Below, piece after piece: positions 37,335 through 49,540 of a DNA stretch of 64,000 nt. The notes under the pieces were generated by a model. The model worked only from the letters and a program-made list of their open reading frames with translations, had not been told where the DNA came from and ran no database searches. Source of the stretch: Temnothorax longispinosus. Lineage: Eukaryota; Arthropoda; Insecta; Hymenoptera; Formicidae. The stretch's first letter is position 1. Each line of letters opens with the position of its first letter. The stretch is from assembly GCF_030848805.1 (NCBI RefSeq), contig NC_092358.1, forward strand, positions 18,943,297-19,007,296. The letters are read 5' to 3'. The position numbers and the translations under genes were made by a program.

Positions 37335-38563
37335 TCACGTTTAAATGTCAAATATATGAAGTAAATGAAAACTATACTCTCTAGAATGGTTAAATAGAAA
37401 GCTGTTTAAAATAATTTAGAATTGTTTGACGTTGTTTTACTTGAAAAAATGCACAAAAGTGATAAATTTAGTGCACAAAATAAAAATTTTAATAATTTTA
37501 AAGTTAATGATTAGAAATATAAAATTAATGTTGATATTTATAAATCAGTATAATAAAGGATTTATAAATATAACGATTTATAAAGCGACGTGTTCTAAAA
37601 TCCAAATAAAGATTAAAATATATATCTTTTTATAGATTTATATTTTAAATATTTGGTTATTTTTTAATGACCAGTGATATCACATGATTTTGTTACTTCT
37701 AAACAAATAACTTTATAGTCTTCGTGATACCGAAAAAAAATATGTATACGTCTTTTATCAGACTTTTATTTTATTTAAAATTAAGTTTGAATAAAATCGT
37801 ATTAACGATTAAAATACAAGCGGGCTTGTATTTGAGAAATTCTTAATAATATAATCACTGATACAAATAAGAAGCAAATAAGAGCCATCCATGCATGTAA
37901 CGAGAAGAAGGTTATACGTATAATTCCAACACGAAAAAATGCGCGACGATGGGAAATTTTTTGTATTTATTTTATATTTTATTTATTTAATTATTATATA
38001 ATATATACTTGTTGCAGGATTTTTTAGTCTTAATAGGGGGATGTAAAATAAATAAAAATATATCATTTTATATGACAATATGTTTAAATCGGCATTATTT
38101 TGTTAAAAGTCAATATTACATACGAGACGTATAAGAAAGGTATGAAAGTATCTAGATGCTTCTTAAATAAAAGTTAGCATTTTTAATTTTTTACTAAATT
38201 AATAGGCAATACATAAAATATTTATTTTTATAATGCATTGTTATATGCACGCAAACAAAAGGGTAAAATTTTGAGCTATCAGTATACTTTTCATTGCAAA
38301 CATAAATAGTTGCCTGACATCGCTTTTTACAAAATCGCTTGTCCGGGTACCAGTATATTAAACATTCGGGAGTCTTACATTGCGCTATATTGTATATAAT
38401 ATCTTTCTTATTGTTCAAATTGCAAGGAAGAGAAAAAGAATGAATCTTTAAGAAAATAACAAAGGTGAACGAACTCCAGATTGTCCGCGCGTACGAATTT
38501 TTTTACAATATTTTAACTCGTGGGATGCATATGACATAATAAACAATACGTAATATGCAAGTT
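37335..38563. other. AT-rich sequence downstream of HR3
   Basis: Either distal 3' UTR or intergenic; many AATAAA-like motifs. A small ATACAAGCGGGCTTGTAT hairpin lies at about 37817. Confidence 0.5.
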
Positions 38564-38841
38564 TTAACCCTTTAATCGGTAAATTATATCTATTTTATAT
38601 TTTATTATATTTGAAAGGAAATATTAAAGATCCTTGGTTAAATCTACCGTTACTTGTATTTTATGAAGAAAGTGTAAAACTTGATCACAAAATTCATAAA
38701 CATTATTTTATACAATACAAGTGATTATCACTTATTATCTATTAGTTTAACGATAATTCGAATAATTTGATTACTGCTTATAGCATACTAAGTTGAAAAC
38801 CGTAAACGAGATAAACTCAATACTGCCGTTAAAAGGGTTCA
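38564..38841. mobile_element. Degenerate TTAA MITE (CCCTTTAA ends)
   Basis: Left TTAA-CCCTTTAATCGGTA; right TACTGCCGTTAAAAGGG-TTCA. The termini are inverted with a small indel and the right target site is mutated from TTAA to TTCA. AT-rich interior. Confidence 0.6.
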
Positions 38842-41800
38842 AACTGATGAATTAGAAAATAATTTGTAAATATGCTTATACGGTTACCAACAATCTGATA
38901 CGAAATCAGATCGACCCTGTTTCTCCTTCTGAAACGTCCTCGACTCTTCGATCCTTCAAAAAGTGATAAAAATATGACTTATTAGCTAGTTGACTCTTTT
39001 GCAATTTATAGTGTTTATAATATATAGTACAGCAATTTTCTTTAAATCAAATCTCTTCTACAAATGTTAGATCCTAAACAATATTGCCTGGACGTCCTGA
39101 ACGAGAAATCAAAGTATATTAACGACGGATGAATATGATTGAAACTGAATCAGAATTTAAAGATTATTTGTAAAAACCTTAATTTTACTAAGTCTGTATC
39201 AATCTTCTCCATCTCTTCTGAACGCTAAGGAAATGTTATTATACTTTCACGGAAATACAAACTTTTAATCTGAAAAAATCTGATTCATTCTCCACAATCC
39301 CTTTCATCCGCGGTTACTTCAAACCAGGTGGCTTGAATTCCAACCGATCAGCCTACCGGATAGCGTTTTATTGACCGTAATACATACTAACTTATTTGTT
39401 AAACGTTAGACTTTGCCTCAATTTTAATTACGCTATGTTAAACTTTGTATGCGTTTATATATATTTTAAGATATTTCTCGTTCGTAATTACAAAGTATTA
39501 CAATTAACACGGTTGAATCGGAAAATCGTAGTAGATAATTCGATGAGGGTGCGTAACTATAAGAGGTACGCAAGATAAGTTTGTTTTTTAATGTCAACGA
39601 GAGTGGATATTTTGTTACCAATGATTGGATTTCAAGCTGCAGGATGTTCCAAAGAGGTATATATCGATATGACAAGATTCTTTGATCTTTTTATTTAAGT
39701 TTCCTGCGATTTATTTGCGAAACTTAATTACGGTAGTTAATTTATAATTAGTATTAAATTTATTTCTTTCTATTTATTAAAATTAACTTTTATGAACTTA
39801 TGAGATGGATAAAAATAGCTTATTTTGTATTTAATTTACAGTACATACTTTATCATAAAGGAAATTTAATTAAAGACAACATTAAATTTAATTAAAGAAA
39901 ACATTTGTATTTATGATTTTTCCAATAAATCTTGCGATTGTGATATCTTTTTGGGACGTTTTGTATTTTTTGCTTGTATAATAAAATTGTGTTAAATTAC
40001 ATTATTCGCTATGTCATATAGTAGAAAATGATATTATCATGCAAATAAGCGTTGAAATCAAATTAAAATGTCCGGTAGGCTTTCAAATGTATGTCACGAT
40101 GGACTGTCTTATTGTTAGATAAAAGTATATCGAATGATGCCTCTCTTGAAAGGCAACCATAATTGGTTGCCTATCCTCAGTCGGATGATTCTTCCTAGGA
40201 AACGTCAAGCTAAGCGCACTTAAGGTAAATCTGGGAAAGTAGGAAAAGTTATACGATAGAATCACGCGAAGAAGAAAAAACACATCGAGACTGGAACGCT
40301 GGTACATGGCCTCGCTAATCGTTGACAGATATTTTGAGGATTTATTACGAACGGAAGAACTTTGTAATCTAATTTTCAAGCTGGAGAGTTTTTCGTTTTA
40401 AATAGAATGAGGTAAACTAGAAAATATATTTTACGAGAGATTGTCTTTTCGAGATATGACGTAACAAATTTAGGGCGTATGTATTTCTTTCAAGGTAGAT
40501 TTTAGATAATTAAAATAGTAAAACAAATATATGCGGATCTCTTTATCGTTGTCAAGTAAACGCGTTTATATGTAATAAACTTAAAATTTTAAATACGATA
40601 TTATTGTGTCTTTCACAACCGAAGGAAGTACATAATAAATAATAAGTATAGTTTGTTAATACACGATAAATAAGTAGTTAGTCAAATGAATAGTATCTAC
40701 CACAAACATAATTTTAATTTTGTTTCACTTACTTATTTTCGATTATGGTCATGAAATCAGCGATTTATTTTATACTTATCGCACATTTTTCAATTTTTAT
40801 TACATACAAATTATTGTATTGGTTGGATATTAATCCAACGTTTAAAAATTGAATATATATATATAATATATACAAAAGTTAAATAAGCATACATTATTTG
40901 GTATTTACTATTCGTTGTTTTTTTTTATGCTTCAAAGAAAATGTGATAGAAAGCTTAAATTACAAAGCTGACTTAAGTTAGCACTTTGTCCGATCACGCG
41001 TAGATCATCTACTGGCGTTCGGTGAACCGCGATCATCTCACACGCATTCTTCACGACGGCGACGACGACAATGACGATGACGATGATGACGACGTCAGGT
41101 ACATTATACACAATCGACTGAATAGTTCTATATTCATACGGTGCTTACGACAGGGAGCAAACCAGGTACAAGCGTTATTTAACCGTATATTCGTCTCCTT
41201 TCTGTTGCAGATTATTTCCTTCGTAATGAACGTATTGGGCCTTAAATAAACATAAAAAAAAACATTGTTATATATAAAGTATACATAAAAAAAGCAACAT
41301 AAAGTATATATACAGAAGAAATATATATATAAATATAAAGTATAAATATATACATATATATATATATATAGTGTGGATGCGTATGTGTATACACGCGCGA
41401 ACGATACGTCTCGAGAAGCAGAGGTGTATACACATACGCGTGTCGTTATAAGATTATATTATATAGACCGAGAGAAAAAAAAATCGCGAACGCGTGCGAA
41501 GGGAGCGAGTGAGAGCGTGAGGCAAGTGCGTGTGTGTGAGCGAGAAACGACGAGTGTGAGTGCTAATCGGAGAGAGATATCGGTTGTTACGATACATACA
41601 TAAAGTATATATTGTATTAACTAAAAAAAGAAATAGTGGACGGTGGAGAGGGGGAGAGGAGAACGGTGATTAACCGAGTCCCCGCCGGGACGGTCCGAGG
41701 ATGAATCCGCGAATAATCGAGGAATGATGTTTCCGCGAAAAGTGAATCTCGGTTGGGCCGCACGTGCGAGACATAGACAGACCGATATTATCGCACCGTC

Positions 41801-43291
41801 GAACACGAGAGTGCGTACGACAGGCGGGCGAACCCGAATAGCATCGACGAAGGGTAGAGCTTATTGCAGAGGACGAGGAACCGTGAAACCGCGCCGGAGT
41901 TTAGGTGTAATTAGGCGCGATATAATGACGACGACGTGGACGTCTCTGTTCCCATTACAGTTTTTCTCCGCAAGCTTTCACTCGATCATCTCTTTCCCAT
42001 TTCTATTTTTATCTTGCCCCTGTTAATTACCGCACCTGTGTACCGATTGTTAATGATGTAATTATTAGTGATAAAAATATGTGATGATGATACGGGATAG
42101 ACAAACGCTTAGGGAATTAAGAAGTTCGATGAAGACTGTTAAAAGTAGGAAAGAGAGAAACTTAGGGACAGATAAAAAGAGAAAGATATAAAAAGTTTAA
42201 AGCCAATTAGGGGCTGAAAATTGAAACAAGAAAATAACAGAATTTGTAGAACTTATAAAAGCATGATTTATTGATTGTCATTATTGTACGATCGACATGT
42301 ACGAATTGTGAAACAATTGGAGCCTCTTTTCTCTGCTCGTGCAGTCTGTAAAGGACCGATATATTTATTCGCTAAATGTTCGAACACAAATGTTGATTGA
42401 GTAAGGACATACGCAGCATACGAAGTACAGCATCTTCTATTTAAAGATGCGACAAAATTACTCTTTTAATCACGTTGTCACATCAACGCGCGTCACATTA
42501 CCCATTCGATAGGAACACTTTCTTTCAACTTAGAATATTCGGCGAATAAACGTACCCTTTTACGTGCAATTAGTTAAAAACTCAAAAACATCGGCTGCGG
42601 TTGCGCGTTCTGTCGCCGCCGCGAGTTCGAGTAGTGATTCGAATATAGTTCTGAGCTACTTTATAGCATAAATACATATATAAATAAATAAATATATATA
42701 TAAATATATAAATAAATAAATAATTATATATAAACACTATATATATATAATATATATATATATATATGAGAGTATATTTCGGCGGAACTACCGAGATTCG
42801 ACGGTCCTCGCGATTGATAAGAATAATGAGCGATTATAAAGAGTGATCTCGTTCCCGGACCAACCCGGCCGGATCTCACGGTGACACGTAACACGCTCAC
42901 GAATCCATATACATACATACATGCATACGTACACACATACATTCTTATATACAACATATACACGCAGAGACAGACAGACAGAGGAAAAAAGGAAAGGGAG
43001 TGAAAGAGAGAAAGAAAGAGAGAATGAAAGTGAGAGAGCGAGAGAGAGAAAGAGAAAAAAAAACGTTATACGAATCGATATGCGCGGATGCGACTTTCAC
43101 GGATGCAGGCGTAGATAGAGCTAACCGACCGCATTATGTGGGCGCATTAAAAAACGTTTTTGGTACTATACGGCACTTGTATGACGCGTCTCTTTATACG
43201 TAAACCCGTACTTCTTATGGATAAAGAAAGAAAAAAGAGAAAAAAATGACACAATAGCCCGTTGTCGCGCGCTGAGACACCCTCACGAGGC

Positions 43292-43356
<65 letters not shown>

Positions 43357-43534
43357 ATATACGCACCGTCACCGGCTTTCCTCGCTGTCGTCGATCGTTG
43401 ATCAAAGATGATGAAGATCGAGATGGATTTAAGTAACAGCTCGCCGTTTGCTCGTCGACACTTTCGCGACCGCCCGCATATTTTTAGCTGAAAATTACGC
43501 CGTCGTCGTTCGGTACCGGGCCGATTAAAAAAAA
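38842..43534. other. Mixed region, possible distal HR3 3' UTR or noncoding transcript
   Basis: No supported coding exon. 41020-43230 is less AT-rich, with GAC/GAT triplets (41056-41095), purine-rich and ATA-rich low-complexity stretches. The frame at 41724-42026 is basic and unlike known proteins. Developmental nuclear-receptor genes often have long 3' UTRs, so this could be transcribed. Confidence 0.35.
43297..43352. repeat. (TA)n microsatellite
   Basis: About 28 uninterrupted TA units. Confidence 0.9.
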
Positions 43535-43740
43535 GTATTCGTACGCCTTCGCGTTGTTACTAAGTATAAAATTATGTTGCTAAGTGGCAGGCAGGAATAA
43601 AAAAAGGGGTATTCGTACGCCATCGCTTTATTGCTATAAATAACATTACGTCGTTAAGGAGCAGGCTGAAATAATAAAAGTATTGGTACGCGTCACATTG
43701 TACTTTTATTATAAATATCTTTAACTTTCTCGTTGTGCGT
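43535..43740 (+). repeat. Three imperfect 71-74-bp tandem units
   Basis: Units begin GTATTCGTACGCC at 43535 and 43609 and GTATTGGTACGC at 43680. Each continues with TTGYTAYWAAK...GGCAGGCWG...AATAAAA-like sequence. The copies are diverged. Confidence 0.65.
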
Positions 43741-43917
43741 AACGCAATATTAAATTCTTTAAGAAGACGTATGTATGGATAATAATGTGTGATGTATGTA
43801 ATTACAGCATATTTTAATTAAAGGTTACTTATAGCGATGACGTGCGAATACCGTTTGTCTCGTTCTATAATGAATTTCTTTAAGATGAACTATAAATATT
43901 GCAGCTACTTATGTAAA

Positions 43918-44193
43918 CCCTAAACGGTATAAGCGGGGTCTGACAGGCCGTTTTTAATTACCAGACGTTATAGAAATTTTATAACGCTCTATTATTATTA
44001 TTTGTTTGTATTTATAAAGTTTAATATAAATGAATAAAATCTAATTTCCACACACGTAGATTTCGGACACATTTATTTTCATTATATATGATTATACATT
44101 ATCACCATTTATGCAACTTCCCTCTTTGTACTGTATGTCGGCCCCTTTAATTATATATCATTACGTAAGTAAAATAATTTATACTGTTTAGGG
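43918..44193. mobile_element. MITE with CCCTAAAC ends
   Basis: Inverted termini CCCTAAACGGTAT and ATACTGTTTAGGG agree at 12 of 13 positions. Subterminal GCGGGGTCTGACAGGCC and GGCCCC resemble the TTAA elements elsewhere in the window. The target duplication is not clear. Confidence 0.6.
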
Positions 44194-47100
44194 TCTCCAA
44201 CAGAAATATTATATATTTAACTCATTATTATATCCTTATCAAAAGCTTATAATAAAGCTATTAATGATAATGAAATAATGCTAAAAAAAGAGCATCACAA
44301 GACTTTTGCTAGAAATTATAAACATTTTTTATGCGAATTTAATCTTTATATTTACATTTAATAATATTAATAACATGATCTTACGTAAAAGAGCATAATA
44401 TAAGTATAATTGCGACTTTTAATGAGTTAAATGTATCGATATTAAAGTTGTATTAATCTACAGTCGAATATTAGTGGTCGCGAAAGTGTTAAGAATGTAT
44501 TGTTGTTAGCCTCACATGTATATACATATATATAGTTCAATTTTTATTGCGTATTTATGTATTTTTATCTTTTTGATATTGGATAACAAGAGTATATATT
44601 AATTCCTCGCGTTGGGACAACCATTCAATCAATTTAAATGACAACTTACAATTTTTGCAATGACTTCATAATTGTCAAATGGATTATTGTTTATTCGTTA
44701 ATGACAAAACAAATTTTTCATGCAAGTATTTAATATGATAATATGACATTAGAATGGCTCATCAATATGATATATTAACTCAATAGAATGTCAATGCTGC
44801 ATTTGTTAAACTTCGTTAAAGATTGGAGAGTACTAATTTTAAAAATAAGATCTAACTTCTTGATACTTAAAAAGTATCTTACGTTTTTCAAATTTCAGAA
44901 TTTTGAGTGTCTGCTCTTTTCATTTTTGACTCTATCTCATTTCTAAATCAGTTTAACTCTTAGATTCTCGAGCCTTTTGAATATTTTAATCGTTGAATGT
45001 TTGTTATATATTTGCTTCTTGCATTTTTTAATTGGATTATCTAAAAAAAATTCTTAGTCATTGCCAAGGCAGCGAAGAATGAACCAACAAGCTTGCTTTA
45101 GCTTTCTACTGACTGAAATACTGATATTTATGTTACTTAAGATTTGATGATGATTTATCATATAACTTTTAATTGATACGAGTGAGCATAATTAATTTTT
45201 TATTCTCTTCGAAAATATTTATTTGTTACAAAGAACAAAACGTTATTTTAAAATAGTTTTAGAATAAGATGAAATCAGAATTGCGCAACCCTAATTATAT
45301 GATAAGATCACAAGTAGATAAGTGAGAAATAACTTTCGGATGCATATGCTAGGTCAATTTCATTCTAACATATTTTTGTTTACAGTCAAATAAACGTATA
45401 TTTGCATTTTTTGCATAATTGCTAAATATAATTACATTAATAACATTGATTGAAAATAGTACGAAAGAATAGTAAAGTCTATTTTTCTAAATTTTTTATT
45501 GAAAATAAAGCCATCTAGGCATCACAAAGAGGGGCAGCTTTAGTTACTTCATATCTTTTTAAGATGTTTAATAATAAATTAACGATAATATTTCTTTCTG
45601 AAAGCAAGGACATAAATTGCTTTTTCAAATATTGAGCTTATTTTCGTAATTGCGACATATTTATATTATGTTTACATTAAAATCTTATCTTGTTTCTTCT
45701 AAAAAATAAACAAAGTAGTTTGACTTATACGATTTTCTATATATCAAACAGCACAAAATTTAATCATAAATGTTTTTAATGAATCAATCTCGTTACCATT
45801 GACGAAATTAGTAGAAAAGGCTAATTATTCTTTTATCATTCATCACGAGATTAGAACGTGCTCGTTTACGCAACAGTGTGCAGACAAAAGTATCTTAATA
45901 TGCATCCGAGAGAATCGTAGATTCGCAATCGAGAGAGGATCGACGAGAGCGACGGCGAATCCGTCACGGTGCGCCGACTGACACGCTTTCGAACGGTTAC
46001 ATATACTTATAGCGAGAAATTAAGAGAATGCATATTATTCTGCCGATTAACGAGTAAGTGCGTAGGATTCGTTTAATTGTAGATCGAACACGATACACAG
46101 TCACGTTACGCGCGAGTGCAAGATGCATTACCATCTACGACCCTTCTTCGCTCACATCTCTATCCCCTTTACTCGAGAGCAACACGCATACACGCATATA
46201 CACCCACAGAACACATACACACATACACATACACACGCACATACACGCATACATACATACATACATATGTACACAAATACATCCATATACAATGTACACA
46301 CGCATACGTACGCGTACAATAAAGGCGCAACACATACACCCGCACGCACGTTGCAATTAGACGTTATTATCGCAATTTGGAGTTAAATTTTATAATATAT
46401 AATATATAAAAAATATATATAATAAATATATATATAAAAGTTGACGGATAATATAGAGTTATGTTAAATATCTAAACGAAGGTATTCATGTGTTTCTCAT
46501 GTGTGAATACATTATCCCTTTTGTTGCGCAATCACAATCGCGAGATTTTCCCTTTTCTCTCGTAATCCCTGAAATAGCTTAAATGAATACAGAAAATATT
46601 TGCACATTATAGAGAGTTCTCATTGTAGGGATCCTTTAATTTTTATTATATTATAACATTAAATTATTTTACTCACATGTACATCTTAATAAATATAAAT
46701 CAAGATTTTAACAAACAAATGATTAACGTATTAAAGTCATATACTTAATCTTATAAATATTTGAAATTTATTTCTAATGAAAAATTATTTATAATATAAC
46801 ATAATAATATTGCTTAAGTACTTCTTTTATCTTTTTATATTATACTAATAAATAGACAGACTTTTTAGACATTACTTTTATCATAAAATTCAATAACTGC
46901 TTTTCTTGTGTTTAACATTTATAGAAAATGTGTAAGATTTATGACGATTTTTGAAAATTTATTTATTACCTTCAATTATATATATAATTTAGAGGAAAAC
47001 TAAAAATGCTTAAAATTTTTTGTTTAACATATTTAAAAATATATATAAAAAATAATTTTTATTTTATCTTAATAATTAATATCAATGTAAACATTTATCT

Positions 47101-47297
47101 AAAATTTTATAATTCTATTCTGATAATAATTTAAGAATAGCAATTATTTAAGAACATAATTTAAAAACAATGATATTTTTTAAAATAATTCCACATAAAT
47201 TTAAAACTTGTATTGTCAAATTTTTATTTTTTAAGTGAAACACAAAAATATTAATTAATATTTTAACATTATTTTTGTATATCTTACTTTTATTAAT
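44194..47297. other. Intergenic, AT-rich
   Basis: No gene seen. A mixed-composition stretch (45840-46180) precedes the CA-rich repeat. Confidence 0.6.
46185..46330 (+). repeat. CA/CATA-rich low-complexity tract
   Basis: Repeats of ACACAT, CATACA and related units; Thr/His frames on the plus strand and Cys/Val frames on the minus strand here are artefacts. Confidence 0.85.
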
Positions 47298-47486
47298 TCA
47301 GTATTTGATTTTGTTTGCATAAACAATTTTATTCAAGAATTCTTTAAATAGTACATACATCTCTTTCAGCAGAGTATTTGAGGAATTTAAATTTTCTTGC
47401 ACGATACTATCGAGAGAAAATGGCGAACTATTCGATAAGTCGACTTGGCGTATACACTTGGCGTATACGCTTGCATCTGTAGTCAT
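47298..47486 (-). CDS. Short unassigned reading frame divergent to DCTN6
   Basis: On the minus strand an ATG at 47486 opens 62 codons (MTTDASVYAKCIRQVDLSN to VYANKIKY). The frame stays open upstream to about 47633, just inside a stop. The sequence alternates charged and hydrophobic residues, with a helical-looking SPFSLDSIVQENLNS and LLKEMYVLFKEFLNKIV, unlike translated repeat or GC-island noise. The ATG lies 36 bp from the DCTN6 start on the other strand, so a bidirectional promoter is possible. The sequence before the ATG (TTACTCACTATACAG) also resembles a splice acceptor, so this could be a terminal exon. I do not recognise the family. Confidence 0.3.
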   Translation of the reverse strand: MTTDASVYAKCIRQVDLSNSSPFSLDSIVQENLNSSNTLLKEMYVLFKEFLNKIVYANKIKY

Positions 47487-47522
47487 CTGTATAGTGAGTA
47501 AGGAACTGTTGTCATCGATTAA

Positions 47523-47572
47523 ATGGACGGAAAAATGAATTCTAGCAATTCTTCGGCTTATCGCCGCGTCAA
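47523..47572 (+). CDS. DCTN6: DCTN6 exon 1
   Basis: Sixteen codons plus two bases (AA), donor GTAAGT at 47573. The first ATG has A at -3 and G at +4. The two leftover bases join C of exon 2 to give Asn17 directly before LKIAPG, so the phase is exact. The N-terminal residues are poorly conserved in this family, which makes this the least certain exon. Confidence 0.75.
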
Positions 47573-48831
47573 GTAAGTTTAAATAATGATTATATAAAAG
47601 CAAGAGACACGCCAGTGTCTTTTCTGCACAATTTTAGTATCTAATAAAGATTGCTTTATCATTATAATACCAAATTTCTGATATTTTGAGGTTAGGTCAG
47701 TCCCTAACCCCTGCACATATTCACAACAACAATATAATGTATAAACACGCACATAATATAGTTATATTCAATAAGATAAAATTCAACATCTTTTAACATA
47801 AGTACCACATGAATGCCTTAAGTCTTAAGTCATGATAATTAATGAGAGAGAGAGAGAATAAAGAACGCTAGTTATTAGATACCAGTGATATCTTTCTAAG
47901 TAAATTGTATGATACATTTACAATGCTATTTGCATAGCTTAAAAATCGCACCTGGTGCAGTAGTGTGCGAAGAGAGCATTCTAAAAGGGGACATTTCTAT
48001 TGGTGCGAAAACTATAATCCACCCTAGAGCATGTATTCTAGCGGAGGCTGGTCCGATCATTATAGGAGAAGGCAATATTATCGAGGAAATGGCAACTATA
48101 GCCAACAGGCAAGTTTAATATACTTGCATCTTTTGCAATATATGCAGTGGCATACTAATTTATTAATTTAACGCTACTATAGGTTGCCATCCGATGCTCC
48201 GGAACCTGCAACAGTACCAGTGCAAATTATAGGGAACTATAATGTATTTGAGACTGACTGTGTTTGTGAATCATATAAAGTTGGCGATAACAACATCTTA
48301 GAAGCAAAAGGTACATATGTAGCAGTTGCTTTTAGCAATGTATGCAAACAAATATTGTGATTGTAGTATTAAATCGTACGAGTAGGACTTATTTTATGTC
48401 AGACTAGAAGATAAGGATCTTTAAGAATTATACAATGTCATACTATTAATTAATTATAAGTCCGTTTATAATTAACTTATTATATATAAATATTATTTTT
48501 CCAAAAGCACAAGTTAGTCGAGAAATTGAACTAACGAATGGATGCGTTATTGGAGCTGCATGCTCTTTGACGGAGCAAGAAGTAGTACCAGAAAATACAA
48601 TAGTGTACGGCAGCCAGTGTCAACGTAGAGAAATGAACGACAAGCCATATGTAATTGTTATATATATCACACTATTTTTATTCTTTTGTTTTATGAGCCC
48701 AAATATGGTTTTCCTACTTTATTGTATTTCAGCCTCAAATTGGACAGTTGGACTTTCTGCTGAAAGTACTCCCGAATTATCACCACTTTCGCAAATCGAA
48801 TGTAAAGTCAAAATCTGGAGGACCTGTGTAA
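47523..48831 (+). CDS. DCTN6: Dynactin subunit 6 (p27), 5 coding exons
   Basis: Coding exons are 47523-47572, 47938-48108, 48183-48310, 48508-48650 and 48733-48831; 591 nt, 196 residues plus stop, against 190 in human. It begins MDGKMNSSNSSAYRRVNLKI; residues from 18 on match the family: KIAPGAVVCEES, GDISIGAKTIIHPRA, AEAGPIIIGEGNIIEE, then DNNILEAKAQV, NGCVIGAACSLT, VPENTIVYGSQC, and C-terminal GQLDFLLKVLPNYHH. The hexapeptide periodicity is that of a left-handed beta-helix. Known role: with DCTN5 (p25), p62 and Arp11 it forms the dynactin pointed-end complex that helps dynein select cargo in the cytoplasm. Intron 2 is GC-AG. The start is the first ATG after an in-frame TAA at 47520-47522; a second in-frame ATG is at 47535. 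Confidence 0.95.
47938..48108 (+). CDS. DCTN6: DCTN6 exon 2, ending at a GC donor
   Basis: Acceptor TTGCATAG. It encodes LKIAPGAVVCEESILKGD to EEMATIAN plus AG. The only phase-compatible junction to exon 3 is CAG/GCAAGT, a GC donor with otherwise ideal consensus. The nearby GT at 48113 would shift frame and destroy the downstream family match. Confidence 0.92.
48183..48310 (+). CDS. DCTN6: DCTN6 exon 3
   Basis: Acceptor CTATAG, G completing Arg. It encodes LPSDAPEPATVPVQIIGN, then YNVFETDCVCESYKVGDN and NILEAK. Donor G/GTACAT leaves one base. The preceding intron is only 74 bp. Confidence 0.93.
48508..48650 (+). CDS. DCTN6: DCTN6 exon 4
   Basis: Acceptor CCAAAAG completes Ala. It encodes QVSREIELTNGCVIGAACS to RREMNDKPY and ends in phase 0 at donor GTAATT. 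The open frame runs on through the intron to 49037, but the family match stops at the donor and resumes at 48733. Confidence 0.93.
48733..48831 (+). CDS. DCTN6: DCTN6 exon 5 and stop
   Basis: Acceptor TATTTCAG, phase 0. It encodes PQIGQLDFLLKVLPNYHHFR to KSKSGGPV, stop TAA at 48829-48831. The tail lacks the Ser-Thr-Pro found near the human C-terminus, where Plk1 is reported to phosphorylate a threonine. Confidence 0.93.
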   Translation, partial: PQIGQLDFLLKVLPNYHHFRKSNVKSKSGGPV

Positions 48832-48977
48832 ATAATATATATACCCACAATCTTTGCAATGATAAAAATAAGATAATATGTTTAATTTTTACACTAATTA
48901 TACGAATTGTATTTATTGAAAAAACCTTATGCTTGCAATTCAGCAAACAAATATGTATATTTATTTCTATTACATAT

Positions 48978-48983
48978 AATAAA
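48978..48983 (+). terminator. Candidate DCTN6 poly(A) signal
   Basis: AATAAA about 150 nt after the DCTN6 stop; a second AATAAA lies at 49161-49166. Confidence 0.4.
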
Positions 48984-49254
48984 ATTTTTCTGTATTATAT
49001 TGTGAGCATGATGTATAAACATTTTAATGAATTTTAGAGAAAGTTATTATTAAATTATTGTAATATTATTATATTAATTAATTGTATATGCAATGTAGAT
49101 GCATATTATATGATTAATTATTTTTAAAAATTGCTGATTTATTTTTAAAATTAAAATGGAAATAAAGGATAAGTAGAAGATCGATAAACCGAAAATACCA
49201 CTTCGAGTTTTTCATGATAGATAGAACTAATATAATTGCCATAAATTTTTTTTT

Positions 49255-49430
49255 ACATTCGTTTCCGCAGGGATAACTAATTCACACAGTCAATTGGGCT
49301 TAGCAAATCCACGAACTCGAGCTCAATGCATTGCAAATTTATTCGCATATTATACACATCCACAATCACGTATTTTTGTGAATAATAATGCAATAAATAA
49401 TTAAAGGAAAGTGTATAAAAGAATAATCTA
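49255..49430 (+). other. Isolated coding-like patch with acceptor
   Basis: A good polypyrimidine tract and acceptor (CGTTTCCGCAG at about 49260-49270) is followed by an open frame (ITNSHSQLGLANPRTRAQ onward) to a TAA about 135 nt later. The phase does not fit a DCTN6 alternative exon. No family is recognised; it could be a pseudogene scrap. Confidence 0.2.
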
Positions 49431-49540
49431 TTGTAATTTAATGCAGAATAATCTAATTTAATGTAGACGGAAAAAGTTTGCTTATCTTTTTGTATGCGCC
49501 TCTTTATTACTAGTTTATTCACATTTGGACATCGTAAACA

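Noticed and set aside
41724..42026. 100-codon frame in the region downstream of HR3
   Set aside because: Basic, low-complexity start with no splice support and no recognisable domain.
46058..46386. Thr/His-rich plus and Cys/Val-rich minus frames
   Set aside because: Translations of a CA/CATA repeat.
48567..49037. 156-codon frame extending DCTN6 exon 4
   Set aside because: Intron read-through; dynactin similarity stops at the donor at 48651 and resumes at 48733.
49255..49430. Alternative last exon of DCTN6
   Set aside because: Phase is incompatible with the exon 4 donor: joining gives a stop at the second codon.
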